23,950 nt of DNA from IMG/VR virus record IMGVR_UViG_3300042691_000556, positions 1 to 23,950 of that record. One strand, written 5' to 3'. The notes under the pieces are model-generated. The model worked only from the letters and a program-made list of their open reading frames with translations. It did no database searches and was not told the origin of the DNA. Position 1 is the stretch's first letter. Each line of letters starts with the position of its first letter. This DNA is from a virus. Below, one piece after another: positions 7,834 through 16,220 of the stretch. Position numbers and translations under genes: made by a program.

Positions 7834-8339
7834 ACTATGGAATGTTCGGCCTCCAAGCGTTCGGTTCGATGCTTGGTCAGCTTGGTAGCTACATGGCTGC
7901 TCAGAAGAAGGCCGAGGCCGACCGCGCTTGGCAGGACTACAACAACCGCATGACGCGTATGGCTGATGCTCAAAATCAGAACGCGCTTACTGCGAATGAG
8001 AACATGCTTCGTGAGCGAGTGCACACGATGCGTAAACAGATCGGTATGGCGGAGGCGGCTACAACTGCCTCTGCCGAGGTCGCTGCTGCTGCAACGGGTA
8101 CAACCGGACGTAGCGTGAATATGGTACTGTTTGACATCGAGCGTAATGCTGCTGGCAAACGTGAAGACCTTGAGCGCGACGAGAAGATGCAGCTTATGCA
8201 GATTGATAACAAGCGACAGCAGTCTGCATTCAGTGCGCAGGCGCAGCTTGATCTGCGTACTATTCCAGACCCGAACCCCGCGTCCTATATTCTTGGACTG
8301 ACGAGCGACCTCGGGAAGCTCTGGAAGCAGAACCAATAA
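7830..8339 (+). CDS. Internal virion protein, T7 gp14-like (169 aa)
   Basis: This is the smallest of the three ejection proteins; in T7, gp14 forms a pore in the outer membrane as infection begins. ATG 7830 overlaps the gp12-like stop (ATGA) and has GGAGG at 7819-7823; upstream codons in frame lie inside gp12 and are rejected. The product has 169 aa (T7 gp14: 196). A short amphipathic, Gly-rich N-terminus (residues 1-22) is followed by a long helix with N-N-R-M-T-R-M-A-D-A-Q-N-Q-N-A-L. Then come an Ala/Thr-rich stretch (75-95), the conserved T-G-R-S-V-N-M-V-L-F-D-I-E-R-N-A-A (about 93-110), and a second helix. This TGRSVN segment is typical of gp14-type proteins. Confidence 0.9.
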   Translation: MNYGMFGLQAFGSMLGQLGSYMAAQKKAEADRAWQDYNNRMTRMADAQNQNALTANENMLRERVHTMRKQIGMAEAATTASAEVAAAATGTTGRSVNMVLFDIERNAAGKREDLERDEKMQLMQIDNKRQQSAFSAQAQLDLRTIPDPNPASYILGLTSDLGKLWKQNQ

Positions 8340-8348
8340 GGAGCAACA

Positions 8349-11300
8349 ATGGCTGAACCCGGCCGTAGAGACGTAGTGCGTGATCCCTTCGCTCAACAGG
8401 GAGTTCAACAGCTCCCCGAGCGGGACCTTACTACGATGCCTGTCAAGAACCCGATGCAGTCTGGTGGCAACGGTTGGCAGCAAGAACAGAATAAACTGGA
8501 GCAAGCAATCTCCGGCTTGAACGGGGCCATTGCAGGCGTCCTTGACGTGAAGAAGGAGCAGTGGCAGACCGAGGGCCGTATTGCGTTCATGCAGGGCCAG
8601 ACGGAGCAGCAGATCGCCTCTACAGGTAATCGCTACACCATGCAGGGATGGCAGGCGCTTAATGCGTCTACTACTGCTTCCCAGTTCTACCAGAACGAAC
8701 TGCAGCGTATCCAGAACGGCGCCAGTGAAATGACGCCGCAGCAGTACGCGACAGAACTTACGCAGCGTCGTGCAGAGGCTCTTAGGAACCTACCGTCTGA
8801 TCCTGCTATTCGTCGCGTGTGGGCTGCTGCGTTCGATGACGTTGGACCTCGACTTGCTGCACAGCATACGTCTGCGCACAATACGTTCAATCAGCAGAGA
8901 ACTCAGACTGGTCTGCGGGATAATCTCCTTAGTACCTCGCGGACTAACAGTGACGCTACCCGTGTCATGCCGGGTAACGTCCCGCTGGCGCTCTCCCCTA
9001 GTGTCGTACGGCGAACGGTACAGTTTGCTCCCGGCGACGTGGACGTGCTTACCAAGACGATCCTAGGGGAAGCTGCCGGTGAGGGACCGGAGGGTATGGC
9101 TGCAGTGGCGCACGTCATTGTCAACCGTACTATCGACGGGCGTTGGGGTAACAGCGTTGCAGCTACTGCACAGCAGCCTCAGCAGTTCTCTACGTGGAAC
9201 GCTCCGGGCATGGGCGGCAACAATCCTGAACAGTGGGCTGGTACAGAAGCGTACAGCCGTGCTAGGCAGGTTGCATTGTCTGTTCTGTCTGGACGCCATG
9301 TCGATCCTACTAACGGTGCAACGCACTTCTATGCTCCTGGACGTATGGCACAGGCCCCTGCTTGGGCTGCAAATACAGAGAGCGAGAGCGGTGGTCCTAT
9401 CCAGATCGGTGGACACAGGTTCTCTGGTCGTATGCGTAATACGCCCGGTCAGGGAGACGGTGCTACAGAGGGTCCTAACAGTCCCGGTGTATCGCAGCCG
9501 GTTCTGATCCCGTCGCAAGCACAGGCTGCACAAGCCGCTGGCGTGACCACGGACGGTAGCCCTGCTGCCGATGGCACTACTCCCGGCCCGACTGCTGAAC
9601 AGCGCGGGCTCGGCGCGTACACTGGCGCTAGGCCGGCTCCTGCCACTACTGGCGGGCGCATCACGTTCTCACGTCCAGAGGAAGCTACTATCAGCGACGA
9701 CCTTCGTGGTCGAGTTACTGGTGCAGCACAGGCGCTTGGTCGCGATCTAGAGATTATCTCTGGTAATCGCGGTGCAGGCGGGTCTGGACGTAACGCTGCA
9801 GTTGGTGGTGCTCGTGGTTCGCAGCATCTGCATGGCAACGCTGTAGACATCAATCTGCGCGGTATGAGTGACGAACAGAAGGCGGAACTTGTTCAAGAGC
9901 TTCGTCGACAGGGTGTTACTCGCTTCGGAATGTACAGCGGCGGCAATGGCCTGCACGTAGACATGTCTGATGCACAGGGCGGTGAATGGTTCATGTTCAA
10001 TCGCTCTAACGCGAACATGAAGGATGCTCCGCAGTGGTATCGTGACTTGGCTGCGCAGGCGCCTCCGCCTCGTGCACAAGGACCTAGCGGTACTGATCCT
10101 AACCAGACTGGTGCTAGCCCGATGGCTGCTCCGCAAGCCGGTCCTCAGACACAGGTGCAGCAGCTTATTCGTGGGTCTGGTGCACCGCGTGCTGTACGGG
10201 CACAGGCGCTCACTGATGCTATGCTCATCCAGTTCCAGTCTGGATCGGATCAGCTGTATCGTGACGCCGGTGGTATTGGTATGTTGTACGAGCTTGGTGC
10301 TACTACACAGCAAATCCAGACCGTCCAGCGCGCAGCAGAAGCACACCGTACTGGCAAGCTGAACGAGTTCAATGTGGAGTCAATCCGCTGGAACAATCAG
10401 CAGCTTGCAGACATCAGCGCAGGCCGTGCTAGCCTTGACGACGTACTGTCTAGGATCGAGCAGCGCAAGGCGTCTGCAGCTATGACTGACACGCAGGCAC
10501 AGGCGCTTGCTGCTCAGGTTGTGGCTGCTGACAAGGAACGTGGTAATCGTATGAACCTCTCTCCAGAGGTCCAGCGCGAGGCTACGAACATCTTTGCGCG
10601 ACACGCAGACAGGACGTATACTGCAGAGAAGGCAGACGAAGAACTCAGGGCACTTGCTTCGAGGGCTGGTCTTCCAGAAGCACAGCTTAACGGCTTCATC
10701 CAGTCTATGTGGAACACTGAGCGACAGCAGCAGGCACAGCTTGCATCGGAAGCGCGGAAGCGTGCTGATGAGAAGGCTAGGTCGGACGCAGTTGAGGCTC
10801 GGGCTATGGCTGCATTGTCACAGGGTACTGGACTGAGCGGCGTTACTGGGTCTGTTATCCGCTACGATGAGAACGGTAACAAGACGGAAGTCGACGCACG
10901 GCAGTTCGCGTCTAACCAGATGTACGATCGTCTGTCAGCTAGTATGGCGTCGATTGTGCAGGGCGAGCGTGATCCTGCTATGCGAGGCCAGCTTGAGTCG
11001 CAGGGTGCGAGTATGCGTGACCAGTCGTTCTACAGTGCCATGCGCAGGCAGGGTGTTGTGAACGAGCGTCTGCAGTCACAGCTTACTGCTGCTAGCTCTG
11101 GAAGTATCCTCGATGCTACTACTGGCAAGATCAGGCCGGATGCCATGCAGGCGTTCGACATCTGGATGCGCATGTCGCGTGATCCGGGCGTTGGCTCTGC
11201 GTACATGCAGCAGTACTTCAAGGATGCTGATGGTCTTGCTCTGTTCAGGACTGCAGAGGGACTTGTGTCTGGTGTTGACATCGAGACGGCTCTTCGTAAG

Positions 11301-12284
11301 GCCGCAGAGACTATGCAGGTCAACCGTACCGAGGAAGGTCGGGCAGCTATCCAGAATAGCTACCAGCCCGGTGTAATCGAGCAACAGCAGATTACTACTC
11401 GTGTAAAGGAAGCCATGTCTACTATGGCGAACGACGGGATCATCTTCAATGGTTCTGTGAGTGAGCGTGACCGTGCAGACGCTATTGCACGTGCAGGCGA
11501 TCTTACGCCTAGGATCATGGAAGAGGCTAGTCGACTTCGTGCACTGCACCCGCATCATACGCGGGAAGTGAACATGAAGATCGCCATGGACCGTGTGCTG
11601 TCTAATACCGTTGTTGTCGGTGGGAACCTTATCCCTGCCTCTCCAGAGGCAGTGGGCAATAAGACTAACCATGCTGCACCAATGAGTATTCAGAACCGGA
11701 TGGGCCTTGCGTCGTACGGCGCAGACGCAATCAACCGTGCCGTTACTGACACTGTTGTGCGCGACTTGAACGCTGCCGCTACAGAGTGGATGCGTACAGG
11801 TAAGGACCCGATGAACGGCGCTGGTCGGTGGTGGTTTAACAACGCACCGTCGCGGCCGTGGAGCATGAACCCAGTCGAGTTGGCCGCTAAGGCTGGCGAG
11901 GCGTTTGGTGCTCCTACTGGATACAGCGCTAGTCAGCAGTCGAGAGACAACGCTGCTCAAGCTGCTCCGCAGTTCAGACTTAACTACAATGAGCGTACCG
12001 GACAGATGTCCGTTGTGCTTAAGACTGGTCCGAACAACGAGTGGATGGATGGTCCCCCGATCGTGTACGATGCCCGCGCAGTTGGTGAGCGGTATCGTCG
12101 TGAGGTTCTGGACAAGCCGAGTACACTGTCGAATGTGTTCAGGTCGATCCGTGACAGCCTTACGCAGTCTCGCGTTATGCCGTATCTTGCTCCGACTACT
12201 TCTGGTGGTCCGCAGGATGCGCCTACTCCGCGTATGCCTAATGCACCAGCAACACCGCCGGCTAATCCTCTACAGCCGCGCTAA
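8349..12284 (+). CDS. Internal virion protein (gp15-like) with SleB and M15 hydrolase domains
   Basis: This is a 1311-aa ejection protein, about 560 residues longer than T7 gp15 (747). Residues 1-230 are helical. Residues about 232-341 match the SleB-type cell-wall hydrolase family: the signature I-L-G-E-A-A-G-E-G-P-E-G-M-A-A-V-A-H-V-I-V-N-R with probable catalytic Glu241, then the F-S-T-W and T-H-F-Y segments. After a Pro/Gly/Ala-rich linker, residues about 425-560 carry a zinc peptidase M15-like domain, with the perfect S-x-H-x-x-G-x-A-x-D motif (S491, H493, D500) and the second zinc site H536-V-D538. A second linker (about 566-605) leads to 700 residues of mostly helical gp15-like body. 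AAGGAG at 8338-8343 sets the start. It would degrade both glycan and peptide parts of peptidoglycan during DNA entry. The hydrolase assignments are strong; the gp15 relation rests on order and the C-terminal style. Confidence 0.88.
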   Translation: MAEPGRRDVVRDPFAQQGVQQLPERDLTTMPVKNPMQSGGNGWQQEQNKLEQAISGLNGAIAGVLDVKKEQWQTEGRIAFMQGQTEQQIASTGNRYTMQGWQALNASTTASQFYQNELQRIQNGASEMTPQQYATELTQRRAEALRNLPSDPAIRRVWAAAFDDVGPRLAAQHTSAHNTFNQQRTQTGLRDNLLSTSRTNSDATRVMPGNVPLALSPSVVRRTVQFAPGDVDVLTKTILGEAAGEGPEGMAAVAHVIVNRTIDGRWGNSVAATAQQPQQFSTWNAPGMGGNNPEQWAGTEAYSRARQVALSVLSGRHVDPTNGATHFYAPGRMAQAPAWAANTESESGGPIQIGGHRFSGRMRNTPGQGDGATEGPNSPGVSQPVLIPSQAQAAQAAGVTTDGSPAADGTTPGPTAEQRGLGAYTGARPAPATTGGRITFSRPEEATISDDLRGRVTGAAQALGRDLEIISGNRGAGGSGRNAAVGGARGSQHLHGNAVDINLRGMSDEQKAELVQELRRQGVTRFGMYSGGNGLHVDMSDAQGGEWFMFNRSNANMKDAPQWYRDLAAQAPPPRAQGPSGTDPNQTGASPMAAPQAGPQTQVQQLIRGSGAPRAVRAQALTDAMLIQFQSGSDQLYRDAGGIGMLYELGATTQQIQTVQRAAEAHRTGKLNEFNVESIRWNNQQLADISAGRASLDDVLSRIEQRKASAAMTDTQAQALAAQVVAADKERGNRMNLSPEVQREATNIFARHADRTYTAEKADEELRALASRAGLPEAQLNGFIQSMWNTERQQQAQLASEARKRADEKARSDAVEARAMAALSQGTGLSGVTGSVIRYDENGNKTEVDARQFASNQMYDRLSASMASIVQGERDPAMRGQLESQGASMRDQSFYSAMRRQGVVNERLQSQLTAASSGSILDATTGKIRPDAMQAFDIWMRMSRDPGVGSAYMQQYFKDADGLALFRTAEGLVSGVDIETALRKAAETMQVNRTEEGRAAIQNSYQPGVIEQQQITTRVKEAMSTMANDGIIFNGSVSERDRADAIARAGDLTPRIMEEASRLRALHPHHTREVNMKIAMDRVLSNTVVVGGNLIPASPEAVGNKTNHAAPMSIQNRMGLASYGADAINRAVTDTVVRDLNAAATEWMRTGKDPMNGAGRWWFNNAPSRPWSMNPVELAAKAGEAFGAPTGYSASQQSRDNAAQAAPQFRLNYNERTGQMSVVLKTGPNNEWMDGPPIVYDARAVGERYRREVLDKPSTLSNVFRSIRDSLTQSRVMPYLAPTTSGGPQDAPTPRMPNAPATPPANPLQPR

Positions 12285-12291
12285 CATAGAT

Positions 12292-12311
12292 GGAGGGCGC
12301 GAATGCCCTCC
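12292..12311 (+). other. Intergenic hairpin between gp15- and gp16-like genes
   Basis: Arms GGAGGGC (12292-12298) and GCCCTCC (12305-12311) make a perfect 7-bp GC-rich stem with the 6-base loop GCGAAT. No T run follows, so it is not a standard terminator. It could pause polymerase, be a processing site, or protect mRNA ends. It lies where an upstream ATG (12290) would open the next gene, which argues for the GTG start at 12332. Confidence 0.6.
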
Positions 12312-12331
12312 TACTATCTAAGGAGATTACA

Positions 12332-15300
12332 GTGGACAATACTGAAGCTGTTGACGCAGCTATCGCCCAAGGTCTTCAACGACAGGGCATTCTAATGCCG
12401 GGCCAGCAGCCACAGACCACTGCTGCACCTATTCAACGTGCGCCTAGGCTCCCTACAGATTACAGCCCTGATCCCAACAAGGGCCAAGAAGAAGAATGGA
12501 TCGCTAACGGTGGATCGTGGTCGAGCAACGGAATGCTCGCTGGTCCTGTCGCGTTTGGTGGTCTGGTTGGGCGCAGTTTCACAGACGGTGGTAACACTGC
12601 CGTCAGTATCTACAAAGACCTTGCTAGGCTTGTCCATGCAGGCGATGCAGACCCTGAGTGGAATGCAGAAGCCAAGATGCGGTGGCTTGAGCCGCGCAGG
12701 CAACAAATCCCAGGTCCGCAGATACACAGGTTCTTGCAGACCCGTAATGCTGCAGAAGCACAGATGATGTTCGATGACCAGCAAGCTATGCTGCGGTCGC
12801 ATCGTATTGCTGAACACTTCGGTGTAGGTAGTTCTCTTGTGGCAGGCTTCATTGCTGGTGGTATTGACATTGATACTCCTATTGCTCTTATGTCAGGCGG
12901 CGTGTCTGCTGGTGCTAAGGCAGGGATCATGTCTACTCGCGCAGGCCGTGTACTGTCTGGTGGACTTAGCGGTGCCGCTGCTGGTACTGCTCTCGGTGCT
13001 GTGGACTTCGCCGTTAACCCAACTGCTGACCTTGACGACATCATTACGTTCGGATTGTTCGGCGGTGGCTTCGGTGTAGTTGGCGGTGCACTGTCGCGCT
13101 CTAGCCGGCAAGCTGCTGATCTACACACTCGGCTTATCGAGGAACACGGAGAGAACATCACTAATGGAAGGCGGCCTAATCCTACCTACGGGGAGGTGAC
13201 TGGCAACCCTATTACGTGGCGGTCTGGAGCAGACGACATCGCTGTGCGTAATGCCAGCGAAGCAGACGTTGCTCCTAACAAACCCGTAGCCGCTGCTACT
13301 GGTGCTGTTGCAGAAGCTGCAGAACGTCCTGATGGTCCAATGGTGTTCCGCCTTGAAGACCTCGATGCAGCAGAGACTGGTACTATCTCGGACCTCGGTT
13401 CTACTGCCGGTGCCGTGCAGGTCAACGTCCGCAGTGCTACTGCTGGCGTGGACAACTCGCGGTACGTCGCCGTAATCAACGACACGAAGGAGTGGGCTCG
13501 GAAGAACAGTGGTGTTCTAGACGAGTTGTACGATTGGGGTATCAGCACTCGCAATGCTGTGTCTACTGTCGCTGGACGGAGTGCAGAGCTTCTTAGCAAG
13601 ACTGCATCAGCGATCGGCCTTGGTACTGACTGGCACAAGTTTGCTCGTGCAGAGGGCTCGTTGGTCGCTCGGAGGTTCATGTACGAAATCCTTGAGAGCC
13701 CGGCTGGTGTAGCACGTAATGCTACGTCTGCTGCTGCTTTGCGTGAAGGGTACCGTCGTGAGTTCGCTAGAGAAATGACGGGCTATATGGAGGCCATTAA
13801 AGAGTGGGCTCCGCTTAATCACGGTACTAGCTGGTCCAGTGAGTTCTTCGAGACGAACAAGTTCCGCAGGGCTACTGAGGACTTCAACGAGAACGTTATC
13901 GCTGAACTGATGGCTAGGCGCTTCGGCGGGAACCGTACACAGGACCCGCTCATTCGCAAGGCTGCAGACTCCGTGGACAGCATGTTCGCAAAGGAGATTG
14001 AGATTGCACAAGGACGCGCTGGCGCTATTGGCGTTGCCGCGTACAAGGACCTCAAGCCACAGAGCGGGTACATTCCGCAGTGGTGGTCTGGAAGTAAGTT
14101 CAATCGGATGATCAACGAAGCGTTTTCGCAGGGCGGTGATGCTGCTCGTACAGCCAAGCGTCAGGAGATTATCAACTTCATCGACGCACAGTACGCAAAG
14201 CTGCATCCGACTATGAACGCAGGTGATCGAAAGATCGTTGCTACTGCCGTGTTTGACCGTGCTATCAGCAAGGATCAGGGGCATTCTATGAACCTGCTCG
14301 GTTTGCTGTCTGGTGACGAAAGCACTGTGTTCCGTGCTACGCTTGCACGTAACGGACTTGATCCGCAAGCAATCGATAGGATCGAGCGTGTACTCAGACA
14401 GTCTCGTGAAGAGGCTATGCGACCCGGCTTTACTAAGAGCCGCATCGACATCGACTACCGTGCTACGTCTGGTAATCTTCGTATGATGGACTTGCTTGAG
14501 ACTGATCTGTTCAGTATCATGAACCAGCGTGCTAACAAGACGTCTGGATTGTCTGCACTCGCTCGCAAAGGCATTACATCGCTCGAAGACTTCGAGTTGA
14601 TCAAAGGTGCTGCGCTTGCCGAGGACAAGGCGTTCTGGCGTGACTACCAGCGTCCTGCTCCTAGGGCTGGTATGGACGGTATTGCAGATCGTGCACAGGA
14701 CTTTATCAACGAGCCACGTCCTCTTAAGGACACGGACTTTGATGACGTCTGGAAGTACTTCAATGGCGGCTACCTTGGTGACATGAGCGATGGTCAGGCT
14801 ATCCATCGTGTCATTAAGATGACGCGGTTGTCGTTGCTCAACCAGCTTGGTCTTACACAGGCCGCTGAGACTGGTACCATCGCAGGTGCAGTTGGGCTTA
14901 AGCACTTCTTCCGTCATGCTGGTGAAGAGATTGGTACGTACCTTGGTAAAGGCACTCCGCTCAGGAACGAGCTAGAGCACCTTGCGTTCTTCTTGCCGTC
15001 AGAGAACATGTTCAAGATGGACATGATCCAAGACTTTAGTAAGATGACGGCATCGAGCGAACTGTTCGCGAAACTTGACCGTGCGCTGGATACTGGTCTG
15101 CACATGCAGGGCAAGCTGAATGGCTTCTTTGCTGTGCGCGATATTCAGCAGAGGATTGCTGTTACGTCTGCTACGTCTCGTATCTTCGAGGCTATCCGTA
15201 ATAACAACGCTGGACAGTTTTCTGATTTGCGTCTCAAGGATATGGGCGTCGATCTGGACGTGCTTAAGAAGTACGTTGACGACGGCACAGTCAAGTTTGT

Positions 15301-16156
15301 TAACGGGCGCCTTGAGCGTCTCAATGCGGATATGTGGGATGCACAGGACTTGGAGAACTTCAGGACCTCTATGGTGCGAGTTACCAACCAGCTTGTGCAG
15401 GAAGCAATGATCGGAGAAAGCAACAGCCTGTTCCACAAGAACGGCGTCGCTCGATTGTTCTTCCAGTTCAAGAGCTTCCCGCTACTGGCGATTGACAAAC
15501 AGTTCGGTAGGAACATGCGTCTGGCTGATGAGCACACCGTCAACATGTTCTGGATGGGCATGATGACTGCAGGCATGGCCTACTACATTAGGCAGACCAT
15601 GAACAACAGGCCAGAGAAGCTTGAGTGGGACGAACTCGCTAAGGGTGCGCTTAACTACTCGAACATGGCTGGTTGGATACCTATGTGGTACGATCCTATT
15701 GCTACGATGCTTGGACAGGAAGAGTACAAGATCGAGCAGTTCGGTGGCCGTCAGGGTATCCTAAGTGTTCCTGCTGCGTACAGTGTAGTCAATCGACTTG
15801 CTATGCTGCCGCAAGCTGCATTCAAGATCGGTGCGTCTCCGACTGGGCTTACTGAGTTCACTACTCGCGATGTGTCTGCTCTGCAGGCCATCCCGTTGAT
15901 TGGTAACACCTACCTAATCAATGGAGGATTGAACGCACTTAAGTCCAACGGGAACCGTGACCTGAGCAAGCTACTTCCGATTAATCCTGCAGAGCGCAAC
16001 GAAGATGGCTCTGTTAAGACTATGGGAGATAGGTTGCTCGGTGGGCAACGTCCTATTGATACTGCACCGCGCACAATCGCTGATAGTGTTCCCGACGCAA
16101 GTCGTGATCCTGATGCACCGATCCGTGGGATCGCAGAAGCTATCTTTGGACAGTAA
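12332..16156 (+). CDS. Internal virion protein, T7 gp16-like, without N-terminal transglycosylase (1274 aa)
   Basis: This is the large ejection protein that in T7 spans the inner membrane and helps pull in DNA. The start is GTG 12332 with AGGAG at 12321-12325; ATG 12290 is in frame but lies in a hairpin and lacks a ribosome site. From GTG the product is 1274 aa; T7 gp16 has 1318. Residues about 155-255 are Gly/Ala-rich and hydrophobic (L-V-A-G-F-I-A-G-G-I-D-I-D-T-P, then repeated GG/GA turns), matching the membrane-active part of gp16. The C-terminal region has the conserved F-F-Q-F-K-S-F-P (about residue 1043) and a following hydrophobic segment. The first 150 residues lack the E-S-x-F and gly-rich pattern of a lytic transglycosylase, which T7 gp16 has there. 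The wall-degrading role appears to have moved to the previous gene. Confidence 0.9.
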   Translation: MDNTEAVDAAIAQGLQRQGILMPGQQPQTTAAPIQRAPRLPTDYSPDPNKGQEEEWIANGGSWSSNGMLAGPVAFGGLVGRSFTDGGNTAVSIYKDLARLVHAGDADPEWNAEAKMRWLEPRRQQIPGPQIHRFLQTRNAAEAQMMFDDQQAMLRSHRIAEHFGVGSSLVAGFIAGGIDIDTPIALMSGGVSAGAKAGIMSTRAGRVLSGGLSGAAAGTALGAVDFAVNPTADLDDIITFGLFGGGFGVVGGALSRSSRQAADLHTRLIEEHGENITNGRRPNPTYGEVTGNPITWRSGADDIAVRNASEADVAPNKPVAAATGAVAEAAERPDGPMVFRLEDLDAAETGTISDLGSTAGAVQVNVRSATAGVDNSRYVAVINDTKEWARKNSGVLDELYDWGISTRNAVSTVAGRSAELLSKTASAIGLGTDWHKFARAEGSLVARRFMYEILESPAGVARNATSAAALREGYRREFAREMTGYMEAIKEWAPLNHGTSWSSEFFETNKFRRATEDFNENVIAELMARRFGGNRTQDPLIRKAADSVDSMFAKEIEIAQGRAGAIGVAAYKDLKPQSGYIPQWWSGSKFNRMINEAFSQGGDAARTAKRQEIINFIDAQYAKLHPTMNAGDRKIVATAVFDRAISKDQGHSMNLLGLLSGDESTVFRATLARNGLDPQAIDRIERVLRQSREEAMRPGFTKSRIDIDYRATSGNLRMMDLLETDLFSIMNQRANKTSGLSALARKGITSLEDFELIKGAALAEDKAFWRDYQRPAPRAGMDGIADRAQDFINEPRPLKDTDFDDVWKYFNGGYLGDMSDGQAIHRVIKMTRLSLLNQLGLTQAAETGTIAGAVGLKHFFRHAGEEIGTYLGKGTPLRNELEHLAFFLPSENMFKMDMIQDFSKMTASSELFAKLDRALDTGLHMQGKLNGFFAVRDIQQRIAVTSATSRIFEAIRNNNAGQFSDLRLKDMGVDLDVLKKYVDDGTVKFVNGRLERLNADMWDAQDLENFRTSMVRVTNQLVQEAMIGESNSLFHKNGVARLFFQFKSFPLLAIDKQFGRNMRLADEHTVNMFWMGMMTAGMAYYIRQTMNNRPEKLEWDELAKGALNYSNMAGWIPMWYDPIATMLGQEEYKIEQFGGRQGILSVPAAYSVVNRLAMLPQAAFKIGASPTGLTEFTTRDVSALQAIPLIGNTYLINGGLNALKSNGNRDLSKLLPINPAERNEDGSVKTMGDRLLGGQRPIDTAPRTIADSVPDASRDPDAPIRGIAEAIFGQ

Positions 16157-16160
16157 TAGG

Positions 16161-16180
16161 AGGCCGGGTCCGCCCGGCTT
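16161..16180 (+). other. Intergenic hairpin with UCCG tetraloop
   Basis: Arms AGGCCGGG (16161-16168) and CCCGGCTT (16173-16180) form 8 bp with one G:T pair around a TCCG loop of the very stable UNCG class. It starts 4 bases after the gp16-like stop and ends 5 bases before the second promoter motif. With no T run it is at best a weak terminator; 3'-end protection of the upstream mRNA is an alternative. Confidence 0.6.
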
Positions 16181-16185
16181 CCGCA

Positions 16186-16204
16186 CCTTCGTATATGGAA
16201 TAAC
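16186..16204 (+). promoter_or_regulatory. Candidate phage RNA polymerase promoter, copy 2 (tail fibre)
   Basis: CCTTCGTATATGGAATAAC differs from the copy before the capsid gene at one base of 19. It lies 16 bases before the tail fibre ATG, where T7 has promoter phi17. Conservation in non-coding DNA at two such sites, plus a third copy at 23012-23030, is the main support. Confidence 0.6.
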
Positions 16205-16220
16205 CTAATAAGGAGCGATC

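Noticed and set aside
12290-12331. ATG 12290 as start of the gp16-like gene
   Set aside because: It lies at the base of a 7-bp hairpin with no ribosome site; GTG 12332 has AGGAG at the right distance.
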